A stretch of DNA of 64,000 bases from Epsilonproteobacteria bacterium UBA4036 (GCA_002382325.1 DGAG01000010.1:124001-188000); one strand, 5' to 3'. Counted from the stretch's first letter, positions 44,035 through 53,070 are shown. Notes: generated by a model not told the origin, from the sequence alone. Numbers and translations: made by a program.

Positions 44035-44541
44035 TTATCCTTGTAATGAGATGATTAGATCATCATAGTTTGTGTTATTTTGAATCAAAAAATCACTTAA
44101 AAACTCTTCAGATGTTTTCATACCCGAAGCCATTTCAAGTTCAAGCAGTTTTTTATAAAGAGGAATAATGGTCTCAATCGCGTTTTCATTGGGTTTACGT
44201 CGAACAGAGGTGTAGCCTATAATATGTTGATTTTCATCATAATCAGGTGTAATATTGGCAAATACCCAATAAAAGCCGCCATCTTTTTTCATATTTTTAA
44301 CAAATCCAAAAAACTCTTTCCCATTTTGTATGAGTTCCCATGCCAATTTAAATGCAACTTTAGGCATATCCGGATGACGAATAATATTATGATTTTTGCC
44401 CATAAGCTCTTCTTCTTTATACCCAGCAATGGACATAAAGATTTCATTGCAATACGTAATTTTACCTTTACTGTCCGTTTTAGAGACAATAAAGTCATTG
44501 GATTCTAACTTTGTTTCTGCATTTGTTGGAGTAATTTGCAT
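44035..44541 (-). CDS. cetB: CetB-like PAS protein (split Aer, sensor half)
   Basis: 168 residues. Start at ATG 44541 with GGAAGGA upstream; the longer frame begins with a TTG inside that site. A single PAS domain (about 20-125) of the Aer type: YCNEIFMSIAGYKEEELMG, NIIRHPDMPKVAFKLAWE and WVFANITPDYDEN. In Aer and CetB such PAS domains bind FAD and report redox state. The C-terminal 45 residues could contact the HAMP of CetA. Cotranscribed with the cetA-like gene. The PAS of the regulator at 6138 is closely similar. Confidence 0.82.
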   Translation of the reverse strand: MQITPTNAETKLESNDFIVSKTDSKGKITYCNEIFMSIAGYKEEELMGKNHNIIRHPDMPKVAFKLAWELIQNGKEFFGFVKNMKKDGGFYWVFANITPDYDENQHIIGYTSVRRKPNENAIETIIPLYKKLLELEMASGMKTSEEFLSDFLIQNNTNYDDLIISLQG

Positions 44542-44699
44542 AAGGCATCCTTCCAATTTTATACACCCTTGAGTGACAAATAATGACCTATTTAAAACTA
44601 TCTGTCATCTTAACATAAAAAAATTAAATTTTCTACGAAAAAGAGCGTGATTCCTCTTTTTGGCAAGCAATATCTGTTTTAAATAATAAGTTTTTGTGT

Positions 44700-44705
44700 T
44701 ATAAT
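44700..44705 (+). promoter_or_regulatory. -10 element that fixes the start of the next gene
   Basis: TATAAT preceded by TGT (extended -10). Transcription would begin near 44712, so the coding start must lie downstream, which rules out the TTG at 44694. Confidence 0.6.
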
Positions 44706-44732
44706 GTAAAATATCTCAAGAGGGTTTTGACA

Positions 44733-45641
44733 TTGGAAAAAATAGAAGATAAAATTATTAAAGCAATAGAAAAAAGAAATATACACAACAAAAACTATTT
44801 TTGGATTGTATCAATTTTAATTCTCAGCATTATCATTATTATCTATTCGTATCAGACCGATACTGGTATTATTGCCAAACAAACCATCAATAAAGAGTTG
44901 GTTGTTAAAAATCAAGAAAATCTGAAGCAACTTTATAAAGAGAATAAAATAGCAAGCAATACCCTTGCACCAATTGAAGAAAAAATTGCCCCCATTCATA
45001 ATGAAACAATCAAGCAAAGGGTAACAGAAGAGAACCCTACAAACGCAGTAGAAGAAGTCATCATCCCTCAAGAAAAAAAAATCGTAGTTAAGGAAAATGC
45101 TTCTGAACAAACAGTTTCTATTGTAGAAGAAAAAATTACTCCCAGTATTGTTGCCATTAAGAATGAACCTGAACACATACCAACTGTTGTAAAACCCATT
45201 GAAACAGTTCAACCCCAAAAAACGCAAGAAGTTGTCCAAGAAAAAATCAGTGTTGAAGAGAAAAAGATTGCTGCTTTAGACAATAAACAAACCACCTTGA
45301 AAAAAGTTATTGAACCCAAAACTTCTTTTACGTTAACTCATTGTTATGAGTTTGAACCCGCCAAATATACATTTGTATCAAGCTGTCAAAAAGAGTTGGA
45401 TACTTTTATTCAAAATAACGCTGAAGCTCTTCGCTATGAAATTATTGGCTTAATTGATGTTGAAGATGTCAAAAACTTAAGCAATAAAGGTGAAATCAAT
45501 CAAGGAGTCTTAGCAAAGAATAGGATTATTGCGGTGCAAGAGTTTTTAAAAAACAAAACTCAGATTCCTCTTAGTGACCACTTTTACTACTTAAAAAGCG
45601 AATTGCCTATGAGAGGATTTGTTTTACGAGCCTATTTTTAA
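44733..45641 (+). CDS. Membrane-anchored protein of unknown function with C-terminal OmpA-like region
   Basis: 302 residues from a TTG start; GAGGG lies 9 nt upstream and a -10 box rules out the earlier TTG. One N-terminal helix (about 21-41, FWIVSILILSIIIIIYS), then about 140 residues of low-complexity Glu/Lys/Val/Pro repeats (EEKI, EKKIV, VEEKIT), an envelope-spanning spacer by appearance. The last 95 residues are compact, with two Cys (THCYEF, SSCQKEL) and a pattern VLAKNRIIAVQEFLK like the end of OmpA/MotB peptidoglycan-binding domains. Function unassigned. TonB- or TolA-like spacer roles are possible. Its 3' end overlaps convergent murE by 18 nt. Confidence 0.55.
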   Translation: MEKIEDKIIKAIEKRNIHNKNYFWIVSILILSIIIIIYSYQTDTGIIAKQTINKELVVKNQENLKQLYKENKIASNTLAPIEEKIAPIHNETIKQRVTEENPTNAVEEVIIPQEKKIVVKENASEQTVSIVEEKITPSIVAIKNEPEHIPTVVKPIETVQPQKTQEVVQEKISVEEKKIAALDNKQTTLKKVIEPKTSFTLTHCYEFEPAKYTFVSSCQKELDTFIQNNAEALRYEIIGLIDVEDVKNLSNKGEINQGVLAKNRIIAVQEFLKNKTQIPLSDHFYYLKSELPMRGFVLRAYF

Positions 45642-46913
45642 TAACGATTCAATCACTTCTTTATCAGAAAATGGCATTTTTTGGTCATAAATAATCTGAT
45701 ACGCTTCATCCCCTTTTCCTAATACCAAAACCACACTTTTGTCGTTACTTAACGCAATGGCTTTTTTAATTGCCTCTTTTCGATTAATTTCAACTTGCAC
45801 ACTTTCATGGCGAGTAATGCCTTGTAAAATATCTTCAATGATTAAATCGGGGTCTTCAAAACGAGGATTATCACTTGTTACAATGATATGTTTACTGTAT
45901 TGTTGAACCATTTGTCCCATAAGTGGACGTTTTTCTTTGTCTCGATTTCCCCCTGCTCCAAAGACACAAATAATCTCTTTATGTGCAAAACTCTCTAAGA
46001 CTTTCTTCATGCCATCAGGCGTATGAGCAAAATCAATAATCACCAAAGGATTTTCACTGATGGTTTGCATGCGACCACTGACCCCAGCAAAATTTTCAAC
46101 CGTATCACAAATCTCTTGCAATGCCCTTTTAGTCATAATATGCACAGCAGCAACTGCAGCAGTGAGATTATAGACATTGAAAATCCCCATCATTGAAGAT
46201 TCGAAATGCACAGTTTGATCAAAATGTTGAAGCATCACTTGCATACCATTTTTAAAAGAATACGCCTGAACTTTATACGTTGAGGGTTCGTCTAAAGAGT
46301 AAGCAAAGCCGTTTTGAATATTGTATTTGACCACTTTATCGTCTTTATTGATCAATTTAGGTCTCGAATCACTGAAAAATGAGTTTTTAACTCGAATATA
46401 CTCTTCAAGGGTTTTATGATAATCCAAATGATCACGCGTAATGTTGGTATGGATTTTTAATGCAAACGACAATCCCTCAATTCTTTGTTGTTCAATGGCA
46501 TGAGAACTGACTTCCATAACAAAAAATTGGCATCCTTGTTTGATTGCTTGTTCAATATGGGCAAAATTTCCCAGTTGCATAGGCGTAGTAAGAGAGTACT
46601 CTTCTACTCGTTCTTCATTAATAAAAAACCCACGTGTTCCTTGTAATGCCACTTTATAGCCCAAATCCAAAAGAATTGAGTAAATAGCAGCGGCGGTTGT
46701 TGTTTTCCCATTTGTACCCGTAATACCTACAATGTTAATGCTTGTAAAATCAACATACGAGAGCAAATCTTTTGAGTGTATTATTCCTTTGCACCCTTTT
46801 TTTAGGGCATCTTCTTGAAACTTTTCATTAAAAGAAGAGAGAACAAAATAGGTTTTGTCATTGACTTCATTGGAATTATCGGTAAAATTTTGATTATTTA
46901 TGGTTACTAGCAA
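45624..46913 (-). CDS. murE: UDP-MurNAc-L-Ala-D-Glu:meso-diaminopimelate ligase
   Basis: 429 residues. Adds the third amino acid to the peptidoglycan precursor in the cytoplasm. Mur-ligase P-loop GITGTNGKTTTAAA, central EVSSHAIEQQRIEG, NITRDHLDYH and DFAHTPDGMKKVL. The substrate-specificity motif DNPR (SDNPRFEDPD) marks it as a meso-DAP rather than lysine enzyme. It overlaps the upstream TPR-like gene by 20 nt. The order nifU-like, small TPR-like gene, murE is shared with Campylobacter. Shorter N-terminus than E. coli MurE (495). Confidence 0.94.
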   Translation of the reverse strand: MLVTINNQNFTDNSNEVNDKTYFVLSSFNEKFQEDALKKGCKGIIHSKDLLSYVDFTSINIVGITGTNGKTTTAAAIYSILLDLGYKVALQGTRGFFINEERVEEYSLTTPMQLGNFAHIEQAIKQGCQFFVMEVSSHAIEQQRIEGLSFALKIHTNITRDHLDYHKTLEEYIRVKNSFFSDSRPKLINKDDKVVKYNIQNGFAYSLDEPSTYKVQAYSFKNGMQVMLQHFDQTVHFESSMMGIFNVYNLTAAVAAVHIMTKRALQEICDTVENFAGVSGRMQTISENPLVIIDFAHTPDGMKKVLESFAHKEIICVFGAGGNRDKEKRPLMGQMVQQYSKHIIVTSDNPRFEDPDLIIEDILQGITRHESVQVEINRKEAIKKAIALSNDKSVVLVLGKGDEAYQIIYDQKMPFSDKEVIESLLKIGS

Positions 46914-47487
46914 GCTTTTTCTCTTCTAATTTTTTATACAACTCTTCCACTTTTTTATCGTATGAAAAGTATTCATTAAATCCATCTAAATAGCTGTATG
47001 CCGTGGTATTAAAATCATTTTCAATAAGTTTAGTCACAAAATCAAAAAAATCTTCTTTTGAATCAATCGCCACTTTTGTTGAAAACATAATATCTTCAAA
47101 TGCCACTCGAAAAGAGCCTCGACTCTCAACCAATTTAATAAAATCATCGTATTTAATCGCATCCAAAGATTCAATGGTAGAATCAGCCAACTCTTTTAAA
47201 ATTTTAATCATTTTTTCATTATTGCCATCGTATGCCTCAACAATATTCATTACGTATTCAATGGCTTCATCAATATTTTTATCTTTGACCACGCTAAAAT
47301 AATCATACAACGACATTGCTTTTTGTTCATCTTCTGTAGCAATATCACAAAAAAGAGCATACATCGGATACTCCTTGTTATGAGGAAATAAAGAGCTTAA
47401 CTGGGCATACAAAAAAAGTGCTTTGTCGTAATGTTGTTTTGAAAACAGAGCATGAGCATCATTTAACAATCGTGTCTCATTAATCAT
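46894..47487 (-). CDS. TPR-like helical protein of unknown function
   Basis: 197 residues, almost all helical. The N-terminus (HALFSKQHYDKALFLYAQLSSLFPHN) reads as a tetratricopeptide-like repeat. The rest contains regular charged helices with no catalytic motif. No signal peptide or membrane helix. It starts immediately after the NifU-like gene and runs into murE with a 20-nt overlap. Homologues hold the same position in Campylobacter (from memory), so a conserved but uncharacterised role in this operon is likely. Confidence 0.65.
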   Translation of the reverse strand: MINETRLLNDAHALFSKQHYDKALFLYAQLSSLFPHNKEYPMYALFCDIATEDEQKAMSLYDYFSVVKDKNIDEAIEYVMNIVEAYDGNNEKMIKILKELADSTIESLDAIKYDDFIKLVESRGSFRVAFEDIMFSTKVAIDSKEDFFDFVTKLIENDFNTTAYSYLDGFNEYFSYDKKVEELYKKLEEKKLASNHK

Positions 47488-47766
47488 TTACAACTCCTCA
47501 ATTTTATCTTCCATTCCTATGGGGACATTGATGATTTTAACGTCTGGATGAATTGCCTCTTTTAACTCTTTTTCTACAATAAACTTCAATGTGCTTCCAC
47601 TGGCACTGCAGCCAACACAGGCACCTTGCAGTTGAATATACACCGTTGCATTTTTTACCGTTATTAATTGTATTGCTCCTCCGTCACGAGCAAGCATGGG
47701 AGAAATTTTTGTTTGAATAATGCTCGTAACAGCAGGAAGTAAATCTTCATCACTAAATGGAAACAT
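47488..47766 (-). CDS. NifU-like Fe-S scaffold domain protein
   Basis: 92 residues, a stand-alone NifU C-terminal domain with the CxxC cluster site at 50 and 53 (GACVGCSASGSTLKF). Such proteins hold a 4Fe-4S cluster and pass it to client enzymes. The small size and lone domain are typical for Campylobacterota, which also carry a separate NifU/NifS pair. It begins 9 nt after the 33-aa membrane peptide gene and is directly followed by the TPR-like gene. Confidence 0.9.
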   Translation of the reverse strand: MFPFSDEDLLPAVTSIIQTKISPMLARDGGAIQLITVKNATVYIQLQGACVGCSASGSTLKFIVEKELKEAIHPDVKIINVPIGMEDKIEEL

Positions 47767-47775
47767 AAAAAACCT

Positions 47776-47877
47776 TTATTTTTTTAATTTAACCAAAGCA
47801 ATACATACTGCCGTTATGGCAAGAATAATTGCAATGGTTATAACTATAATATCAAGTGTTACGGGTTGGCTAAACAT
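47776..47877 (-). CDS. 33-aa single-helix membrane peptide
   Basis: A complete small frame between ileS and the NifU-like gene. After MFSQPVTLD there is one hydrophobic helix of about 21 residues (IIVITIAIILAITAVCIALV), then KLKK. It begins 7 nt after the ileS stop, and its stop codon overlaps the AAGG of the next gene's ribosome-binding site, so it fits the operon with no wasted bases. Positive residues at the C-terminus suggest an N-out, C-in orientation. Its own ribosome-binding site is weak, so translation may depend on ileS termination. Function unknown. Confidence 0.6.
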   Translation of the reverse strand: MFSQPVTLDIIVITIAIILAITAVCIALVKLKK

Positions 47878-47884
47878 CAATTTT

Positions 47885-50614
47885 CTACTGTTTTAAGACA
47901 TCAGAACATCTGCTGCACAACTCATCTTCTTTGTGTGCAGTAAATTTCCAACATCTTGGACATTTGTGTTTTGAAGAGATATAGACTTCAAACTCACTGC
48001 CATCAACTTCAAACGACACTTTGCAGTTGTCTTGTTTTTCTTCAACAATTTCGCTGACTAAGAACCAATCAGCCAATTGGGTTTGACACATTTGTTGTAA
48101 CTCTTGATTTGATGTATATAAAACCAATTCAAGTGTCGTTTTAATGGTTTTATCTTTTTTAAGTGTATCAATTGCTTCACTAAATTTTTCTTTAGCATTT
48201 ATTAAAAGTTCTTCGTTAAGCTTACTTTCAACTTCTGGCAATTCATAGTAATTTAAATCAAATACATCTTGCGCATTGTCTTTAATGATTGCGGGTGCAT
48301 ACTCCAATAATTCATCAATCGTGTAGGTCAAAATTGGTGCCAATGTTGAGAACAGTTTTTTCGCAATCATTGCCATAGCCGTTTGTGCGCCTGTTCTGTG
48401 AATATCAAATTCCCCATCACAATACAATCTGTCTTTGCACACGTCCATATAAATACCACTTAAATCAACCACTAAAAAGTTATTAAGTTTATTTAAACCT
48501 TTAGAGAATTCATATAGCGCAAATGCTTTTTCAATCTCATCAAAGACTGATTTGGCTTTATTTAAAATCCATTTATCTAATACGCTCATTTTATCCACAC
48601 TAACAAACTCATTGAGTCCTTCAATATTCGCCAATAAAAATCGCGCTGTGTTTCTGATTTTTCGATAGAGTTCTGCATTTTGTTTTAAAATATTGTCTGA
48701 AATTTTCAGATCACTTTGGTAGTCACTCATGGCAACCCAAACTCTTAAAATCTCACTTCCGTATTGTTTTAATACTTTTTCTGGGGCAACCACATTTCCT
48801 TTTGACTTAGACATTTTTTCACCTTTTTCATCTACAGTGAATCCATGCGTTAAAATCGATTTAAAAGGAGCTTGCTCACTTGAAGCCAACGTGGTCAACA
48901 GTGAAGATTGGAACCACCCTCTGTGTTGGTCACTTCCTTCAAGATACATATCGGCTGGAAATGTTCCTGCATCATAATTTCGACTTCGTAAAACCGCATT
49001 TTGAGTAGAACCTGAATCAAACCATACATCTAAAATATCCATGGTTTTTTCTAAATCTTCTGGGTTATATCCGCTACCTGGGTACAATAATTCGCTGATT
49101 TCTAAATCATACCACGCATCACACCCTTTTTGCTCAAAAATCATCGCAGTGTAATTCACCACTTTTTCATCAAAGATGATTTCATCGGTTTTTTTATTTC
49201 TAAAAAATGCAATAGGAACTCCCCAATCTCGCTGTCTGCTAATACACCAATCAGGTCTTCCTTCAAGCATGGCTTTAAGTCTGTTTCGTCCCCATTGTGG
49301 ATAAAATTTTAGATTTTCTACTACGTCAAGTGCATTTTCTCTTAACGTTTTATTTTGAACCCCATACTCATCATCAATTGAGATAAACCACTGTTTTGTT
49401 GCTCTAAAAATAACCGGTTTATGCGTTCTCCAACAGTGTGGATAAGAGTGAGTAATATCAACGCGTTTTAGTAAAGCACTTCCTAGCTCTTCTAAAATCA
49501 ATTCATTGGCACTGAATACATTTAGCCCTAAATATTTGCTTGGGTCTTTAAACAGTTTTTCTCGCACAATGGTTTCATCGTATTTTCCATACGCATCAAC
49601 GGGCATAATAACATCTAAGTTATATCGTAACCCCACTTTGTAGTCATCTTCCCCATGCCCTGGCGCTGTATGAACCGCACCTGTTCCAGAATCCATCATG
49701 ACGTGTTCACCTAAAACAATGTGAGATTTTCTTCCATTTAAGGGATTGATGGCAAACGTATTTTCTAAACTTTTTGGGTCAATGTTTTTTTCAATTTCAC
49801 CCGCAATGACACCATTTACAATTAAACTGTCATGCAATTTTTTAGCCACGATAAATTTATCGGTTGTGATAACATACTCTTCTTCACCGTTTAAAGAAAT
49901 CCCCGTATTAGCAGGCAATGTCCAAGGCGTCGTTGTCCAAATGATGATACTGGCGTCAAGTGTTTCGTGTTTAAATGCCACAAAAACAGAAGGAGATACT
50001 TTATCTTCATACTCTACTTCTGCTTCAGCCAGTGCTGTTTGTGCAGCCCAAGACCAATAAACAGGTTTACTTCTTTGAACCAATAATCCTTGCTTTGCAA
50101 TGGCACATAACTCTCTGTAAATATTGGCTTCAAATTTGAAATCCATGGTCAAATAAGGTTTTTCCCAATCCGCAATTACTCCTAGTTGTTTGAACTCATC
50201 TTTTTGAATATCAATAAATTTAGCCGCATGTTCTCGACACAACTCTCTGATTTTTGATTTGGCTAAAAGTTTCTTTTTCTCTCCACCAATTTTTTCTTCA
50301 ACTTTTTGTTCAATGGGTAAACCATGACAATCCCAACCTGGCGTAAATCGTACTGATTTTCCATTAAAATAGTGGTACTTAACAATAATGTCTTTTAAAA
50401 TTTTATTTAAGGCATGCCCAATATGAATATGTCCATTGGCATAAGGAGGTCCATCATGCAAAGTAAATGACGGAGCATCTTTTCTGTTTTTTTTCATTCT
50501 GTCATAAACATTGGTTTCATTCCAGCGCGCATAACGTACGGGTTCATTTTGGGGTAAATTTCCTCTCATAGGAAAGTGTGTGTTTGGAAGTAATAAACTC
50601 TCTTTGTAATCCAT
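47885..50614 (-). CDS. ileS: Isoleucyl-tRNA synthetase
   Basis: 909 residues. HIGH motif HIGH at 64-67 (HDGPPYANGHIHIGHALN), KMSKS (GEKMSKSKGNVVAPEKVL), editing domain with WTTTPWTLPANTGI, and a C-terminal zinc ribbon (CPRCWKFTAHKEDELCSRC). This arrangement is the bacterial type-1 enzyme, usually mupirocin-sensitive. It is the first gene of the operon with the membrane peptide, NifU-like, TPR-like and murE genes. Confidence 0.97.
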   Translation of the reverse strand: MDYKESLLLPNTHFPMRGNLPQNEPVRYARWNETNVYDRMKKNRKDAPSFTLHDGPPYANGHIHIGHALNKILKDIIVKYHYFNGKSVRFTPGWDCHGLPIEQKVEEKIGGEKKKLLAKSKIRELCREHAAKFIDIQKDEFKQLGVIADWEKPYLTMDFKFEANIYRELCAIAKQGLLVQRSKPVYWSWAAQTALAEAEVEYEDKVSPSVFVAFKHETLDASIIIWTTTPWTLPANTGISLNGEEEYVITTDKFIVAKKLHDSLIVNGVIAGEIEKNIDPKSLENTFAINPLNGRKSHIVLGEHVMMDSGTGAVHTAPGHGEDDYKVGLRYNLDVIMPVDAYGKYDETIVREKLFKDPSKYLGLNVFSANELILEELGSALLKRVDITHSYPHCWRTHKPVIFRATKQWFISIDDEYGVQNKTLRENALDVVENLKFYPQWGRNRLKAMLEGRPDWCISRQRDWGVPIAFFRNKKTDEIIFDEKVVNYTAMIFEQKGCDAWYDLEISELLYPGSGYNPEDLEKTMDILDVWFDSGSTQNAVLRSRNYDAGTFPADMYLEGSDQHRGWFQSSLLTTLASSEQAPFKSILTHGFTVDEKGEKMSKSKGNVVAPEKVLKQYGSEILRVWVAMSDYQSDLKISDNILKQNAELYRKIRNTARFLLANIEGLNEFVSVDKMSVLDKWILNKAKSVFDEIEKAFALYEFSKGLNKLNNFLVVDLSGIYMDVCKDRLYCDGEFDIHRTGAQTAMAMIAKKLFSTLAPILTYTIDELLEYAPAIIKDNAQDVFDLNYYELPEVESKLNEELLINAKEKFSEAIDTLKKDKTIKTTLELVLYTSNQELQQMCQTQLADWFLVSEIVEEKQDNCKVSFEVDGSEFEVYISSKHKCPRCWKFTAHKEDELCSRCSDVLKQ

Positions 50615-50698
50615 TTTTTAATTACCTTGTTTTCATAAAATGGGATGATTTTATCTAACTTTTTGTTAAATCTGTATTAGTTTTTTAAAACTCTTTTT

Positions 50699-50875
50699 TT
50701 ATTTTGGATCGATATTTCTTTTTCCACATCGAGGACATGGATTTTTATCATTGGCAAAACATGAAAAGCAAAAAGTTGACGTGCAATCTTTACAAGAAAG
50801 TTTACAATGTTTGCATACAAATACTTTGCCATAAGAATATTTTTTAGTGGATTTTTTCTTAAAAAAATTAAACAT
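50699..50875 (-). CDS. 58-aa zinc-ribbon protein
   Basis: A small complete frame: MFNFFKKKSTKKYSYGKV then four CxxC knuckles, CKHC (21-24), CKDC (28-31), CFSC (36-39) and CPRC (47-50), and a basic end GKRNIDPK. Eight Cys in 30 residues can bind two zinc ions. A longer frame covers the same bases on the same strand, but it lacks any pattern, and its first codons lie upstream of the promoter seen at 50894-50922, so it is not the gene. With transcription starting near 50887 the leader would be about 12 nt. Function unknown; a nucleic-acid or protein adaptor is the usual role of such ribbons. Confidence 0.72.
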   Translation of the reverse strand: MFNFFKKKSTKKYSYGKVFVCKHCKLSCKDCTSTFCFSCFANDKNPCPRCGKRNIDPK

Positions 50876-50893
50876 ACGAAATGGTACAAAAAA

Positions 50894-50922
50894 AGCATAA
50901 AATTCTTCTTGCGTTTTGTCAA
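50894..50922 (-). promoter_or_regulatory. Sigma-70 promoter of the zinc-ribbon gene
   Basis: On the minus strand TTGACA (50922-50917), a 17-bp spacer and TATGCT (50899-50894). The -35 is consensus and the spacing optimal. Confidence 0.65.
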
Positions 50923-51062
50923 GATTTTCAAAGAAAGAATCAAAGTGTTACCAATGTCTATGGTTATGTAATTTTGATTACATATTATAATTAAATTTGG
51001 GAATTAAATTTTTATTATGATACTATTTCACCATAATATTTAAAATAATAGGAACTGTAAAT

Positions 51063-52412
51063 ATGAACGATAAAAATTATGACGTAGTCATCGTTGGTGG
51101 TGGAATTTCTGGTGCCGCTTTGTTTTACGAATTGGCAAAATATACGGATGTAAAACGTATTTGTATGTTAGAAAAGTATGAAGCCCTTGCAACGCTAAAT
51201 ACTAAAGGAACAAGCAACTCTCAAACCATTCATGTGGGAGATATTGAGACCAACTATACGTTAGAAAAAGCAAAAATTACAAAAAGAACGGCTAAAATGG
51301 TTGAAAAGTTCTGTTTACAATATGGACTTGAAAACAAGGTTATGTTTGCACACCAAAAAATGGCTTTGGGGGTAGGTGATAAAGAAGTTGACTTTATTAC
51401 AAAACGATACCACGAATTTAAAGAGTTATTCCCTTATTTAGAGTTATGGGATAAAGAAAAACTCAAAGAGTTAGAGCCAAAATTAGTTGAAATGCCCGAT
51501 GGAAGTGACCGACCTGAGAATATTGTTGCTATGGGTGCAAAAGACCAATACACAACTGTTGATTTTGGTAAAATGACAGAAGAACTTGTAAAACAGGCTC
51601 AAGCATGTGAAGGCGTAGTTACAGACGTTTATTTTAACAGTGAAGTTGAAGATATCAAAAAAACAAGCGATGGGTATGAACTTAAAACAACTAAAGGTGA
51701 AGTGTATACTGCTAAATTTGTTGTGGTTAATGCCGGGGCTCACTCTTTATATTTAGCGCACAAAATGGGTCATGGAAAACACATGGGAAGTTTACCTATG
51801 GCAGGAAGTTTCTATGTTACAACGAAACACCTTTTAAATGGTAAAGTGTATATGGTACAAAATGATAAATTACCCTTTGCCGCACTTCACGGCGACCCCG
51901 ATATTTTACTCGATGGAAAAACTCGATTTGGACCAACGGCACTAATGCTTCCAAAACTTGAAAGATACAAACCAGGTACCTACTTGGATTTTTGGAAAAC
52001 CTTGAATTTTGATGGTGATATTTTAAAAATCTTCTGGGATTTATTAAAAGATTCAGACATCCGAAATTATGTACTTAAAAACTTTATGTTTGAAGTTCCT
52101 GTTATTAATAAAAAATTATTCTTAAGTGATGCACGAAAAATCGTTCCATCATTAACAGAGTGTGATATTGAATATGCCAAAGGCTTTGGTGGAGTAAGAC
52201 CACAAGTTCTTGATAAAGAGAAACAAAAACTGATGTTGGGTGAAGCTTCAATTGATACAGGCGATGGAATCATCTTCAACATGACTCCAAGTCCAGGGGC
52301 AACTTCGTGTTTAGGAAATGCTGAGCGAGACATTCATAAAGTGTGTGATTACTTAAAACTGAACTTCAACGAAGAGCAATTCTTAGCTGATTTAACAGAA
52401 CCTCAAGCATAA
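51063..52412 (+). CDS. mqo: Malate:quinone oxidoreductase
   Basis: 449 residues. FAD-binding GxGxxG-type motif at the N-terminus (DVVIVGGGISGAALFYEL) and the Mqo pattern NTKGTSNSQTIHVGDIETNYT. Oxidises malate to oxaloacetate and passes electrons to the quinone pool, replacing NAD-dependent malate dehydrogenase; peripheral on the inner membrane. Other FAD enzymes of this superfamily (L-2-hydroxyglutarate oxidase) are the main alternative. Followed by a strong terminator, so monocistronic. Confidence 0.88.
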   Translation: MNDKNYDVVIVGGGISGAALFYELAKYTDVKRICMLEKYEALATLNTKGTSNSQTIHVGDIETNYTLEKAKITKRTAKMVEKFCLQYGLENKVMFAHQKMALGVGDKEVDFITKRYHEFKELFPYLELWDKEKLKELEPKLVEMPDGSDRPENIVAMGAKDQYTTVDFGKMTEELVKQAQACEGVVTDVYFNSEVEDIKKTSDGYELKTTKGEVYTAKFVVVNAGAHSLYLAHKMGHGKHMGSLPMAGSFYVTTKHLLNGKVYMVQNDKLPFAALHGDPDILLDGKTRFGPTALMLPKLERYKPGTYLDFWKTLNFDGDILKIFWDLLKDSDIRNYVLKNFMFEVPVINKKLFLSDARKIVPSLTECDIEYAKGFGGVRPQVLDKEKQKLMLGEASIDTGDGIIFNMTPSPGATSCLGNAERDIHKVCDYLKLNFNEEQFLADLTEPQA

Positions 52413-52421
52413 TACGCATTT

Positions 52422-52452
52422 AAAAGGTACAAGATTTACTTGTACCTTTTTC
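52422..52452 (+). terminator. Rho-independent terminator of mqo
   Basis: AAAAGGTACAAG and CTTGTACCTTTT pair perfectly around ATTTA, followed by a T-run. Confidence 0.9.
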
Positions 52453-52524
52453 TTATTCGCAACTTTTAATCCTTTTTTACTACAATTAATTTTACCCCTT
52501 TTATAACAAAGATAAGGAGTCTTT

Positions 52525-53031
52525 ATGTCAGATGAATTATTTACCGTACAACAAATGGAAGAGCTGCAAGAGTTATTGCGTCAAAACAACAAAACCCTCA
52601 CTTGTGCTGAATCTTGTACAGGAGGATTAATTGCATCACTTATTACAGAAATTTCTGGTTCATCGGATATATTTCACGGAAGTGTTGTAACCTACTCTAA
52701 TGAGATAAAAATCCAAGAGCTTCAAGTCAAAAAAGAAAATCTGGAACAATTTGGTGCGGTATCACAAGAAGTGGTATCCGATATGCTCGATGGTGTTTTA
52801 AGCAAGTTTAAAGCAAACTACGCCATTGCCGTCAGTGGAATTGCAGGACCCAATGGCGGCACAAAAAATAAGCCAGTGGGAACGGTTGTCATTGGTATAG
52901 CTTCTTCAAACGCCTATAAAAAGGTGGTTACTTATCATTTTAGTGGTAACAGAAAAACGGTGCAGATACAAACGGCCAAAACCTCTTTACAAAATTTGTT
53001 AAATTTATTAAAAAAAGACTTGACAAAATAG
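52525..53031 (+). CDS. CinA C-terminal domain protein, nicotinamide-nucleotide amidase (PncC type)
   Basis: 168 residues, the stand-alone amidase domain. Signature LTCAESCTGGLIASLITEISGSS (here given in two parts: TCAESCTGG and LIASLIT), GSVVTYSNEIK and AVSGIAGPNGGT. It deamidates nicotinamide mononucleotide to nicotinate mononucleotide, recycling pyridine nucleotide in the cytoplasm. The full CinA of many bacteria has an extra N-terminal domain, absent here. Good AAGGAG site. The tRNA cluster begins 40 bp downstream. Confidence 0.9.
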   Translation: MSDELFTVQQMEELQELLRQNNKTLTCAESCTGGLIASLITEISGSSDIFHGSVVTYSNEIKIQELQVKKENLEQFGAVSQEVVSDMLDGVLSKFKANYAIAVSGIAGPNGGTKNKPVGTVVIGIASSNAYKKVVTYHFSGNRKTVQIQTAKTSLQNLLNLLKKDLTK

Positions 53032-53070
53032 AAATTATTTTATATAATTCCACTCCATTTTAACAAGAGC

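Noticed and set aside
44638..44661. AAAAAGAG/CTCTTTTT hairpin as a terminator
   Set aside because: It lies between divergent genes with no plus-strand gene upstream to terminate.
50677..50943. 88-aa minus-strand frame
   Set aside because: It overlaps the promoter and the 58-aa zinc-ribbon gene in another frame, and its sequence has no pattern.
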